From Anaerolineae bacterium (GTDB lineage: Bacteria > Chloroflexota > Anaerolineae > Anaerolineales > Villigracilaceae): a stretch of DNA of 6,047 nucleotides. The stretch is taken from assembly GCA_017303735.1 (NCBI GenBank), contig JAFLCF010000238.1:1-6047 (forward strand), written 5' to 3'. The translations under genes were made by a program, and so were the position numbers. Shown here one piece after another: positions 1-5,748 of this stretch. Position 1 is the first letter of the stretch, and each line of letters starts with the position of its first letter. Under the pieces are notes generated by a model. The model searched no databases. It was not told where the DNA came from and was given only the letters and a program-made list of their open reading frames with translations.

Positions 1-293
1 AAAGCGAACCGGATGTGGTTTGGACGGATGAATATTACGATAGCATGTACGCCGATGCAACTGCGCTTTGGGAAGAATCGGACATCAATTTTGATACCGC
101 CTCCCAGTGGGACGAACGCGGCGACCAACTCCAGCTTGTGATGCTGATCATGGCGCTCGGACTCGCCTTTGTGGCTTGGGCATCTCTGCTCGGCGCTGAA
201 AGCAATATGCGCGTGCTGTTCTCCATCTTCGGCACCCTCTCGTTGATCGCTGGCATCATTATCTTCATTGTGCTGGTTCCCACCGTCGGATAG
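1..293 (+). CDS. C-terminal part of an unrecognised two-TM membrane protein (5' end outside window)
   Basis: The reading frame is open from the left edge (first full codon at position 3) to a TAG at 291-293, giving 96 visible residues. No stop lies upstream, so the GTG at 15 is probably internal and the gene is cut by the window edge. The visible part begins with an acidic, aromatic-rich stretch (DEYYDSMYADATALWEESD, about residues 9-27). Two hydrophobic helices follow: about residues 43-63 (LQLVMLIMALGLAFVAWASL) and 70-92 (ending IIIFIVLVP), joined by a short loop. This suggests an inner-membrane protein with a soluble region ahead of a helical hairpin. I do not recognise the family and assign no function. 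The gene ends 14 nt before a strong hairpin terminator and converges on the M23 lipoprotein gene. Confidence 0.7.
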   Translation, partial: SEPDVVWTDEYYDSMYADATALWEESDINFDTASQWDERGDQLQLVMLIMALGLAFVAWASLLGAESNMRVLFSIFGTLSLIAGIIIFIVLVPTVG

Positions 294-307
294 AGCAATT
301 CGATAAT

Positions 308-339
308 AAAAAGCGCATCCATTGCTGGATGCGCTTTTT
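308..339. terminator. Bidirectional intrinsic terminator between convergent genes
   Basis: A perfect 14-bp stem (308-321 with 326-339) encloses a TTGC loop. The core is AGCGCATCCA/TGGATGCGCT, flanked by A5 on the left and T5 on the right. Either strand therefore yields a GC-rich hairpin ending in a U-tract. It starts 14 nt after the left gene's stop and ends 2 nt from the stop of the opposing M23 gene, so one element can serve both convergent transcripts. Confidence 0.9.
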
Positions 340-341
340 AT

Positions 342-1316
342 TTAATTGCCTAGTACAAAAACTACTTCTGTCAACTTACCTTCTTCAACAAAAACAAATC
401 GCTCTTTCAACCCGGAGGGATCGCCAAACGCGATCTTATACCTACCTGGTACAAGATTGCTGATAACAGCATCTTCAGGATTGATCTCAAACGTTTTTGT
501 ATATGAAGTGATGTAATAAGTATATAGCAATTCGTCTGTTGTATCTGCATAGCGCGAAATCACAAGTGGACGCTCGTAATTTTTATCCAAGCCGGTTTGC
601 AAGGTGATGGAGATCGCACCGGTTCCGGGTGGTGGCATCATCCAAAGCTCTGGGTTCTGGGTGGAGAAATGATCAAAATAGTCACTTCCTGTGCGAACTT
701 CAAAATGAAGATGGCTGCCAGTCGCACCGCCAGTTTGACCGACCTGCCCAATTACTTCTCCGGCTTTCACTTGTGCTCCAGCCTGTACAGCTATTGTTGA
801 TAAGTGAGCATAAAGCGTATACACCTCATTCGCATGCTGAATGACGACAACATTCCCGTAAAAATTTGTCCACGGGCTGAATTTGACGGTTTTATCTACA
901 TCGGCAAAAACAACCTCCCCATCCCCTGCGGCATGGACGGGAGTGCCAAAGTCATTTTGAAATTCCACGCCGTGGTGCGGGTCACGTTTTCCATTTTGAG
1001 TTGAGGCGTAGGCATAGGTCAGGTCTGTCACCATATTATAGGGCGGCTGGATCGGACGTTGAAAAATAAACGTTCCGTCGATGATACAAAAATCCACAAC
1101 CAGAGGATCACAGGGGATCGGAGTGGCGGTTGATGTAGGCGGGATAAATGTTTCTGTTGCCGTTGGTGAAGGAAATTCTGTTTGAGTAGCGGTTAATACA
1201 AAAGATGTTGGAGCAGGCTCGCTAGTCATCTCAATTGATTCAGAGGCAGGCAGGTTGCATGCAGTCAGCAACAAGGCGGTGAAAAGGCAAAACACTCGTT
1301 TCATGGTGGCTTTCAT
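342..1316 (-). CDS. Lipoprotein with M23 family (LytM-type) metallopeptidase domain
   Basis: Predicted 324-residue exported lipoprotein. Residues 1-20 are a type II signal peptide with lipobox LTAC (lipidated Cys20). A low-complexity Ser/Thr/Pro spacer runs from about 30 to 68, as in wall- or surface-spanning lipoproteins. The M23 domain covers about 95-215. Its first zinc motif is DPHHGVEF (H114, with E118 where the family usually has Asp), followed by GTPVHAAGDGEVVFAD. H171 lies in YTLYAHLS and the HxH motif is GSHLHFEVR (H202, H204). The domain should bind one zinc and cut peptide cross-links of peptidoglycan outside the membrane, unless the Asp-to-Glu change impairs it. The tail (about 235-324, with NLVPGRYKI) looks like a small beta-sandwich of the carboxypeptidase-regulatory type. 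Either Met1 or Met5 could start translation; neither has a clear Shine-Dalgarno sequence. The gene diverges from the phosphoesterase gene and stops 2 nt from the shared terminator. Peptidase family call is firm; exact cleavage specificity is unknown. Confidence 0.9.
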   Translation of the reverse strand: MKATMKRVFCLFTALLLTACNLPASESIEMTSEPAPTSFVLTATQTEFPSPTATETFIPPTSTATPIPCDPLVVDFCIIDGTFIFQRPIQPPYNMVTDLTYAYASTQNGKRDPHHGVEFQNDFGTPVHAAGDGEVVFADVDKTVKFSPWTNFYGNVVVIQHANEVYTLYAHLSTIAVQAGAQVKAGEVIGQVGQTGGATGSHLHFEVRTGSDYFDHFSTQNPELWMMPPPGTGAISITLQTGLDKNYERPLVISRYADTTDELLYTYYITSYTKTFEINPEDAVISNLVPGRYKIAFGDPSGLKERFVFVEEGKLTEVVFVLGN

Positions 1317-1356
1317 TTTACATCAGGAATAAAAGCATATTAATACCATGCCAGGC

Positions 1357-1385
1357 TTGGGAAGCTCTGCTTCAAAAAATATAAT
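1357..1385 (+). promoter_or_regulatory. Sigma-70-type promoter for the phosphoesterase gene
   Basis: A consensus -10 box TATAAT (1380-1385) lies 17 nt downstream of TTGGGA (1357-1362, four of six matches to TTGACA). Transcription would start near 1391-1393. That is downstream of the upstream in-frame ATG at 1348 and about 25 nt ahead of the ATG at 1417. A small inverted repeat, GAAGC-TCT-GCTTC (1361-1373), sits between the two boxes and could be an operator, but its 5-bp arms are short enough to be chance. Confidence 0.65.
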
Positions 1386-1407
1386 CATGGTGTCACAGCA
1401 AACCACT

Positions 1408-1412
1408 GGAGA
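1408..1412 (+). promoter_or_regulatory. Ribosome binding site that fixes the phosphoesterase start
   Basis: GGAGA lies 4 nt before the ATG at 1417. It selects this start over the in-frame ATG codons at 1348 and 1387, neither of which has a comparable site. Confidence 0.75.
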
Positions 1413-1416
1413 AATC

Positions 1417-4400
1417 ATGAGATCTGCGCGAAAAATCTTACTGTCCCTTGCTGCAGCGTTCGTCATCCTCATTTCAAGTCAATCACCTTCCGCCCATGCT
1501 CAAAGTGAATTGATCACCTTTGCCGTCATCGGTGATTATGGGTTGGCGGGGCAGCCGCTTTTGGATGTATCGAATCTTATCAAGAGCTGGAATCCGGGGT
1601 TCATTGTAACCCTGGGAGACAACAACTACCCCAACGGACAGTCTTACACAATTGACGATAATATCGGGCAATACTTTCATGAGTATATTTTCAAATACAA
1701 AGGGAAGTATGGCAGCGGCTCCCCCACACGCAGGTTTTATCCATCTTTAGGAAACCATGATTGGGGTTCCACCGAAGCCAAACCCTATTTTGAATTTTTT
1801 GGCGATGTCAAACGCCTGACCTATTATGAATTCGTGCAAGGTCCAGTTCACTTCTTCGTCCTTGATAGCGACCCGAACGAACCAGACGGTGTGACTGCAA
1901 CATCTGACCAGGCAAAATGGTTGAAGAAAGCCCTTGCCGCATCCACCTCCCCATTCAATGTGATCGTCTTTCATCACGCGCCATATTCTTCGGGGCAGCA
2001 TGGTTCCACAAATTACATGCGCTGGCCCTTCAAAGAGTGGGGCGCGGATGTTGTACTCAGCGGGCACGATCATATCTATGAGCGCCTACAAGTCAATGGC
2101 ATTCCATACTTCGTAAATGGCATCGGCGGCGCAGAAATTTATGACATCCGCACAATCCTTCCTGAAAGCCAGGTGCGCTTCAATCAGGATTTTGGTGCCA
2201 TGCGTGTGGAAGCTACCTCCGCATACATGAAATTTCAAATGTTCACCCGAGCCGGTGTGCTGGTAGATGAATACATCATCGGCGGCAGTGCCCCAATCGT
2301 CTCATCCATCACCCGCCAGAACGTCAGCCCCACAAATGCAGGCATGGTCAACTTTCAGGTCACTTTCTCCGAATCGGTCAGCGGCGTGGATGCAACCGAC
2401 TTCATCCTTTCCACAAATCTATCTGGCGCTTCTATTTCAAATGTTGCAGGGTCTGGAACTTCGTACACCATTTCCGTCAATACAGGCAACGGGGATGGAA
2501 ATCTGCGCCTCGACCTAGCCGATAACGACTCGATCTTAAACAGCCTCAACATCCCCCTGGGCGGAGTCGGCGCTGCGAACGGCAATTTCACGTCAGTCGA
2601 TTCATACAGCATCGATAAATCATCTCCAGCTGTAACTTCCATTACGACTGTAAATATCAACCCAACCAATGCCGCCAGTGTAGATTTTGCCGTCACCTTC
2701 TCTGAACCTGTAAATGGCGTAGACTTGGCAGACTTCACCCCAATCACCAGCAACGGAGCAACACTGACGTCGATCACTGGCTCCGGGGCGAACTATACCG
2801 TCACCGCGGCAACCGGCACTGGGACTGACACCCTAGGCATTGAATTCAATGACAATGACACTGTTTCCGATCTAGCTGGGAATGTCACATCCTCCGGTTT
2901 CACCAACGGAGTCGCTTACACCATAGACCGTGTGGCACCATTCGTCACGTCCATTACGCCGATGGGAAGCCAGCCAAACGCCTCCAGCGTAGAATACACT
3001 GTCAGTTTTTCAGAAGCAGTGACCGGCGTGGATGGAAGCGATTTCTTCTTATCCACCATCAACGGCGCGATGATCACCAACGTCTCAGGTGCAGGGAGTC
3101 AATATATTGTATCCATCACCTTGCAATCCGGCAGCGACAGCATCCGCTTGGACATGAATGATAATGACAGCATCACAGATGGATTCGGCAACCTGCTTGG
3201 CGGACCAGGCGTTGGAAATGGAAATATTATCGGCGGTGTATTCAACATTGCCATCGATACGCCCATTGCCACATCCATCATTCGCGCGGCGGCAAGCCCG
3301 ACCAATGCGGCAAGCGTTGACTACATCGTAACGTTTTCTGAAGCCGTGAACGGGGTGGATGCAAGCGATTTCCTGATAGGCAATGGCGCGTTCATCTCGA
3401 ACATCAGCATTTCAAACCCCTTCTACATTGTGACCGTGAACACCAGTGCGAGCAACGGCGAAATCAAGCTCGACCTGATCGATAACGATAGCATCACAAA
3501 TGGACAGGGCATCTCGCTCGGCGGGAATAGAGCGGGTAATGCCAACTTTACCAGCGGCGAATCGTACATCATCGACCGCACAGCACCACAGATCACTTCG
3601 ATCGTTCGTGCCAGCGGGAACCCTGTCATCAACCCTACTGCCGATTTTATTGTGACTTTTTCAGAAGCGGTCAACGGTGTAGAGGGGTCTGATTTTATAG
3701 TGACGCAATCGAATGTCATTAAATCTAGCGTAACAACAATTCAAAATGTAAATCCCTTCTATTGGGTCACGGTCAACACAGGCATCGGGTCTGGCACGAT
3801 CCGGCTCGACCTGTTCGACAATGGAAATATCACAGACCTGGCAGGAAACCCTCTCGCAAACAATAACTACATGATGGGTGAAAGCTTTACCATTGCAAAA
3901 ACCCCTGTAGATTTTTCAGCGCCGTTCATCAGCTCGCCATCGAAACCATTGACAAATAATCCGTACATCCCGCTGATGTGGTCTGCGGTTTGGAACGCGC
4001 AGGCATATGAGGTTTTCATTGCAAGCGATAATGGGTTTTCAAAGAGCGTGTTGATGCAGGTTACATCAGAAACGACTCACATTCCGCAGCTGCCGCTTCC
4101 TGATGGGTTGCTTTACATGCGGGTACGAGCCTACTCACCAGATCTCAACCCCGGCAAATGGAGCAAGACGTACAGTTTCACTGTGGATACCACGCCTCCC
4201 TCTCCGCCCACACTTCGTACGCCTGCCAATGGCTCAGCCACGCCGAGACGTCCATGGCTGACATGGGCAGCTGTGAGCGGAGCCGCCAAATACCAGGTGG
4301 AAGTGGATAATAATGCAGATTTTTCGAACATCGATTTTTCTGCAACCACGACCAGAACCACCCTCCAAACAAAAACCCTGCTGTTGCGAACGCATTACTG

Positions 4401-4473
4401 GCGAGTGCGCTCTGTAGACGCTGCCGGAAATTGGAGTGCTTGGTCGCAAGTATTCTCGTTGAATGCGAAGTAA
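1417..4473 (+). CDS. Secreted metallophosphoesterase (TRAP/purple acid phosphatase-like) with five Ig-like and two FN3-like domains
   Basis: Predicted 1018-residue exported enzyme. I chose the ATG at 1417 because it has an SD site and begins directly with a Sec signal peptide (MRSARKILLSLAAAFVILIS, likely cleavage AHA|QS after residue 28). Starts upstream add a polar, non-signal leader. The calcineurin-like phosphoesterase domain spans about 31-290 with all metal motifs: IGDYG (D40), LGDNNY (D68, Y71), LGNHD (N113, H114), FHHAP (H187 likely ligand) and SGHDH (H217, H219). GDNxY with Tyr three residues after the bridging Asp, and GDYG instead of GDxH, match tartrate-resistant/purple acid phosphatases. 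A dinuclear metal centre hydrolysing phosphomonoesters outside the cell is therefore likely; the substrate is unknown. Five Ig-like repeats (about 292-829) and two FN3-like domains (about 836-1018) follow. There is no LPxTG motif, C-terminal membrane helix or other recognised anchor. I see no strong terminator after the stop; the next promoter begins 41 nt on. Confidence 0.9.
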   Translation: MRSARKILLSLAAAFVILISSQSPSAHAQSELITFAVIGDYGLAGQPLLDVSNLIKSWNPGFIVTLGDNNYPNGQSYTIDDNIGQYFHEYIFKYKGKYGSGSPTRRFYPSLGNHDWGSTEAKPYFEFFGDVKRLTYYEFVQGPVHFFVLDSDPNEPDGVTATSDQAKWLKKALAASTSPFNVIVFHHAPYSSGQHGSTNYMRWPFKEWGADVVLSGHDHIYERLQVNGIPYFVNGIGGAEIYDIRTILPESQVRFNQDFGAMRVEATSAYMKFQMFTRAGVLVDEYIIGGSAPIVSSITRQNVSPTNAGMVNFQVTFSESVSGVDATDFILSTNLSGASISNVAGSGTSYTISVNTGNGDGNLRLDLADNDSILNSLNIPLGGVGAANGNFTSVDSYSIDKSSPAVTSITTVNINPTNAASVDFAVTFSEPVNGVDLADFTPITSNGATLTSITGSGANYTVTAATGTGTDTLGIEFNDNDTVSDLAGNVTSSGFTNGVAYTIDRVAPFVTSITPMGSQPNASSVEYTVSFSEAVTGVDGSDFFLSTINGAMITNVSGAGSQYIVSITLQSGSDSIRLDMNDNDSITDGFGNLLGGPGVGNGNIIGGVFNIAIDTPIATSIIRAAASPTNAASVDYIVTFSEAVNGVDASDFLIGNGAFISNISISNPFYIVTVNTSASNGEIKLDLIDNDSITNGQGISLGGNRAGNANFTSGESYIIDRTAPQITSIVRASGNPVINPTADFIVTFSEAVNGVEGSDFIVTQSNVIKSSVTTIQNVNPFYWVTVNTGIGSGTIRLDLFDNGNITDLAGNPLANNNYMMGESFTIAKTPVDFSAPFISSPSKPLTNNPYIPLMWSAVWNAQAYEVFIASDNGFSKSVLMQVTSETTHIPQLPLPDGLLYMRVRAYSPDLNPGKWSKTYSFTVDTTPPSPPTLRTPANGSATPRRPWLTWAAVSGAAKYQVEVDNNADFSNIDFSATTTRTTLQTKTLLLRTHYWRVRSVDAAGNWSAWSQVFSLNAK
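2290..3903 (+). repeat. Five tandem Ig-like protein repeats (about 104-112 residues each)
   Basis: Coding repeats within the phosphoesterase gene have approximate boundaries 2290-2625, 2626-2937, 2938-3261, 3262-3585 and 3586-3903. Each opens with a strand like VTSITR..ASPTNAASVD, then the signature VTFSEAVNGVDASDF. Next come a GAxIxNVxGSGxxYxVTVNT segment, an acidic LRLDLxDNDSIxD loop and a closing SGESYTIDR strand. Copies 1, 3 and 4 carry an LGGxGxxNGNF loop; copies 2 and 5 have the shorter DLAGN form. The DNA has diverged between copies although the protein pattern is kept, pointing to old duplications under selection. The DxNDSI loops could bind calcium, which is an inference. This repeat type is familiar from secreted Chloroflexota proteins, where it probably acts as a stalk or adhesive spacer. 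Confidence 0.85.
3922..4470 (+). other. Two C-terminal FN3-like domains of the phosphoesterase
   Basis: The final part of the protein consists of two similar modules (about residues 836-926 and 927-1018). Both have the pattern W-x-A-V/A-x-x-A-x-x-Y-x-V (LMWSAVWNAQAYEVFIAS; LTWAAVSGAAKYQVEVDN). Each then has a late strand with YMRVRAYSPD or YWRVRSVDAAGNWSAWS. A TVDTTPPSPP linker joins them. This is the hallmark of fibronectin type III-like domains in bacterial extracellular enzymes, where they serve as spacers or bind carbohydrate. The second module ends the protein with no anchor after it. Confidence 0.75.
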
Positions 4474-4514
4474 CGGATTGCCGGTCATGATTTTTATGAT
4501 ATTTATCTAATATA

Positions 4515-4543
4515 TTGACAAGACCATACAGGGCAGTTATACT
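4515..4543 (+). promoter_or_regulatory. Near-consensus sigma-70 promoter of the Fe-S regulator unit
   Basis: The -35 box TTGACA (4515-4520) is a perfect match and the -10 box TATACT (4538-4543) differs from consensus at one position. The spacer is exactly 17 nt. The predicted start of transcription is about 4549-4552, which coincides with the ATG at 4551, so the message should be leaderless. A strong promoter buried in an operator is typical of a gene held by its own repressor. Confidence 0.85.
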
Positions 4544-4553
4544 GCCCTGTATG
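4525..4553. promoter_or_regulatory. Perfect 13-bp inverted repeat: probable autoregulatory operator
   Basis: Arms 4525-4537 (CATACAGGGCAGT) and 4541-4553 (ACTGCCCTGTATG) are exact reverse complements separated by TAT. The repeat covers most of the promoter spacer, the whole -10 box and the start codon. A dimeric winged-helix protein bound here would block RNA polymerase. No T-run follows, so it is not a terminator. The protein encoded immediately downstream is the obvious candidate ligand (inference). Confidence 0.85.
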
Positions 4554-5174
4554 AAATCTACGCGAGACAAGATTTTACAAACTTTACTGAAAAAGCCAAA
4601 ATCCACGATCAATGATCTGGCAGAAGCCGTCGGCATTAACCCGATCTCTGTGCGCCATCACCTGACGAACCTGCAAATGGAAGGGTTGGTTGAGTCGCAG
4701 GAGGAACGCCACGGGGTGGGACGTCCACGCCTGGTGTATCTGTTAACCAACGATGGCATGGAACGCTTCCCCACCCGCTATTTGCGTCTCACCACTCGCC
4801 TCATCTCCCAAATGAAAGAAAGCATGCCCGGTCCGATGATCAGTAAGTTATTCGGGCAGATCGCGGACGATCTCGTGAGTGAGTATGCCAACGATATCAA
4901 AGGGCTAAGTATGGAAGAGCGCCTTGACTTCGTCAAAGAGTTATTAGCGCAGGAAGGGTTTACTGTGGAATGGGAAAAGAAAGGTACGCAGTACCAGATC
5001 CACGAAATTTCCTGCCCGTATTATCAGATCGGTATCGCTCACCCTGAAGTCTGCACAGTAGACCAAACCTTGATCTCGAAAATGCTGGCGCTTCCTGTTA
5101 ATAAAGTACAGTGCATCTTGAACGGCGGCGCGCATTGTACCTATGTCGTTCAACCGGCTTTAAAAACAAAATAA
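4551..5174 (+). CDS. Winged-helix transcriptional regulator, SufR-like, with four C-terminal cysteines (putative Fe-S sensor)
   Basis: Predicted 207-residue cytoplasmic repressor. An N-terminal DeoR/ArsR-type winged helix (about 3-67) contains the HTH segment STINDLAEAVGINPISVRHH. Its wing ends in GVGRPRLVYLLT, with the GRPxxxY signature of SufR-type regulators. A helical linker, probably for dimerisation, spans about 75-132. The C-terminal domain carries C155, C168, C188 and C196 in SCPYYQIGIAHPEVC and VQCILNGGAHC (spacings X12, X19 and X7). SufR proteins hold an Fe-S cluster through C-terminal cysteines and repress Fe-S assembly genes; the same role here is inferred from sequence and from the DUF59 gene 13 nt downstream. 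I chose the ATG at 4551 because the domain starts there and it coincides with the predicted transcription start. The upstream TTG at 4515 is the -35 box itself. There is no Shine-Dalgarno site, consistent with a leaderless message. The conserved Cys layout makes another metal or redox ligand possible. Confidence 0.85.
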   Translation: MKSTRDKILQTLLKKPKSTINDLAEAVGINPISVRHHLTNLQMEGLVESQEERHGVGRPRLVYLLTNDGMERFPTRYLRLTTRLISQMKESMPGPMISKLFGQIADDLVSEYANDIKGLSMEERLDFVKELLAQEGFTVEWEKKGTQYQIHEISCPYYQIGIAHPEVCTVDQTLISKMLALPVNKVQCILNGGAHCTYVVQPALKTK

Positions 5175-5177
5175 TCA

Positions 5178-5182
5178 AGAGG
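5178..5182 (+). promoter_or_regulatory. Ribosome binding site of the DUF59 gene
   Basis: AGAGG (within AAGAGGT) lies 5 nt before the ATG at 5188 and 3 nt after the regulator's TAA. The second gene of the unit therefore has a normal leader, in contrast to the first gene, which has none. Confidence 0.8.
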
Positions 5183-5187
5183 TAATT

Positions 5188-5535
5188 ATGAGTGAACCGC
5201 AGATCAATGAAATTAAATGGACCCTGCACACAACCCACCCTGACATGGTCAAACAGGCTCGGGCGAGCTTATCAGAGGTCGTAGACCCTGAAATCGGAAT
5301 GAATATTATTCAACTCGGTCTTGTACGCGATATCGAAGTTGAAAATGGCATGGCAAGACTCAAAATGATCCTGACCACGCCCTTCTGCCCCTATGGTCCC
5401 GCCATGATCGAAATGACCAAAGCCAAAGCTACTGAAGGTTTGAATATGCCCGTCACCGTAGAAATGGGCATGGAAATGTGGGACTTCTCCATGATGGAAG
5501 ACCCCTCCGCATTAGACTGGGGCATGTACGCGTAA
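5188..5535 (+). CDS. DUF59/MIP18 family iron-sulfur cluster assembly factor (SufT-like)
   Basis: Predicted 115-residue cytoplasmic protein of the MIP18/DUF59 family, whose bacterial members (SufT, PaaD and relatives) help build or deliver Fe-S clusters to target proteins. Visible signatures are VVDPEIGMNIIQLGLV (about 31-46, the DPE...GLV motif) and TTPFCPYGPAM (about 63-73). The latter contains the reactive C67 followed by Pro, the family's conserved cysteine. The C-terminal part (MWDFSMMEDPSALDWGMYA) resembles the usual Trp-Met-containing tail. About 20 residues precede the core domain. The protein is Met-rich, with MEMGMEMWDFSMM near the end. It is probably co-transcribed with the SufR-like regulator 13 nt upstream and so under the same operator, and it is followed by a terminator. 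Other suf genes are absent from the window, so SufT identity versus a generic DUF59 carrier is unresolved. Confidence 0.88.
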   Translation: MSEPQINEIKWTLHTTHPDMVKQARASLSEVVDPEIGMNIIQLGLVRDIEVENGMARLKMILTTPFCPYGPAMIEMTKAKATEGLNMPVTVEMGMEMWDFSMMEDPSALDWGMYA

Positions 5536-5581
5536 GTAGTGCGACCGTTAATTAGTTTAGTAGTTACATTATCAAAAATGG

Positions 5582-5622
5582 CTCACCCCGAAATTAAGGT
5601 TTTCGAGGGTGAGTTTGTTTTT
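5582..5622 (+). terminator. Intrinsic terminator of the regulator-DUF59 unit
   Basis: The stem CTCACCC (5582-5588) pairs with GGGTGAG (5607-5613). After a one-base bulge (A5606), CGAAA pairs with TTTCG, giving 12 bp around a 7-nt loop. TTTGTTTTT follows at 5614-5622. On the opposite strand the same stem is followed after a few bases by a T5 run, so it may also stop leftward transcripts coming from the cupin gene. Confidence 0.88.
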
Positions 5623-5633
5623 AAGAGCAAATA

Positions 5634-5695
5634 GGACGCGGATAAACGCTGAAAACGCGGATTTTTTCCGCGTAAATCCGCACTCGTCCGCGTCC
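5634..5695. repeat. 62-bp GC-rich palindromic intergenic element
   Basis: The ends are a perfect 9-bp inverted repeat, GGACGCGGA (5634-5642) and TCCGCGTCC (5687-5695). Inside is a second hairpin, ACGCGGA (5655-5661) with TCCGCGT (5667-5673) around T5. A competing fold pairs GCGGATTT (5657-5664) with AAATCCGC (5674-5681). The left half reads as roughly 10-nt units starting ACGC at 5636, 5646 and 5655, mirrored on the right. It lies between a terminator and a convergent gene end, a usual place for REP-like or MITE-like palindromes. Whether it is multicopy cannot be told from this window. Confidence 0.75.
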
Positions 5696-5748
5696 CATAT
5701 TAAATTTGGGGTTAATTATTTTTTCTTTCTTCTTTCCTGTTTCTTTTT

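Noticed and set aside
1348..1416. Upstream in-frame ATG as the phosphoesterase start
   Set aside because: It lies upstream of the predicted transcription start (about 1392), has no SD site and would place 23 polar residues ahead of a standard signal peptide.
2355..2777. Minus-strand 140-codon open frame inside the Ig-like repeats
   Set aside because: It is antisense to conserved repeats; its internal similarity (VTAKS/FTGSEKVT) is simply the reverse reading of the repeated TFSEAVNGV coding sequence.
3504..3511. ACAGGGCA, matching part of the regulator's operator arm, inside the phosphoesterase gene
   Set aside because: An 8-nt match in coding sequence with no inverted partner is expected by chance.
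4474..4514. Possible terminator after the phosphoesterase gene (TCAT...ATGA around a T-run)
   Set aside because: The stem is only 4 bp and AT-rich, too weak to call; termination may be inefficient or occur elsewhere.
4515..4550. TTG start codon for the SufR-like regulator
   Set aside because: This TTG is the first half of the -35 box, and the added residues would be encoded by promoter sequence; the wHTH domain begins naturally at the ATG at 4551.
4178..4636. Minus-strand 152-codon open frame spanning the phosphoesterase end and the regulator start
   Set aside because: It overlaps two well-supported genes and the promoter/operator, its translation shows no domain pattern, and it has no start signals.
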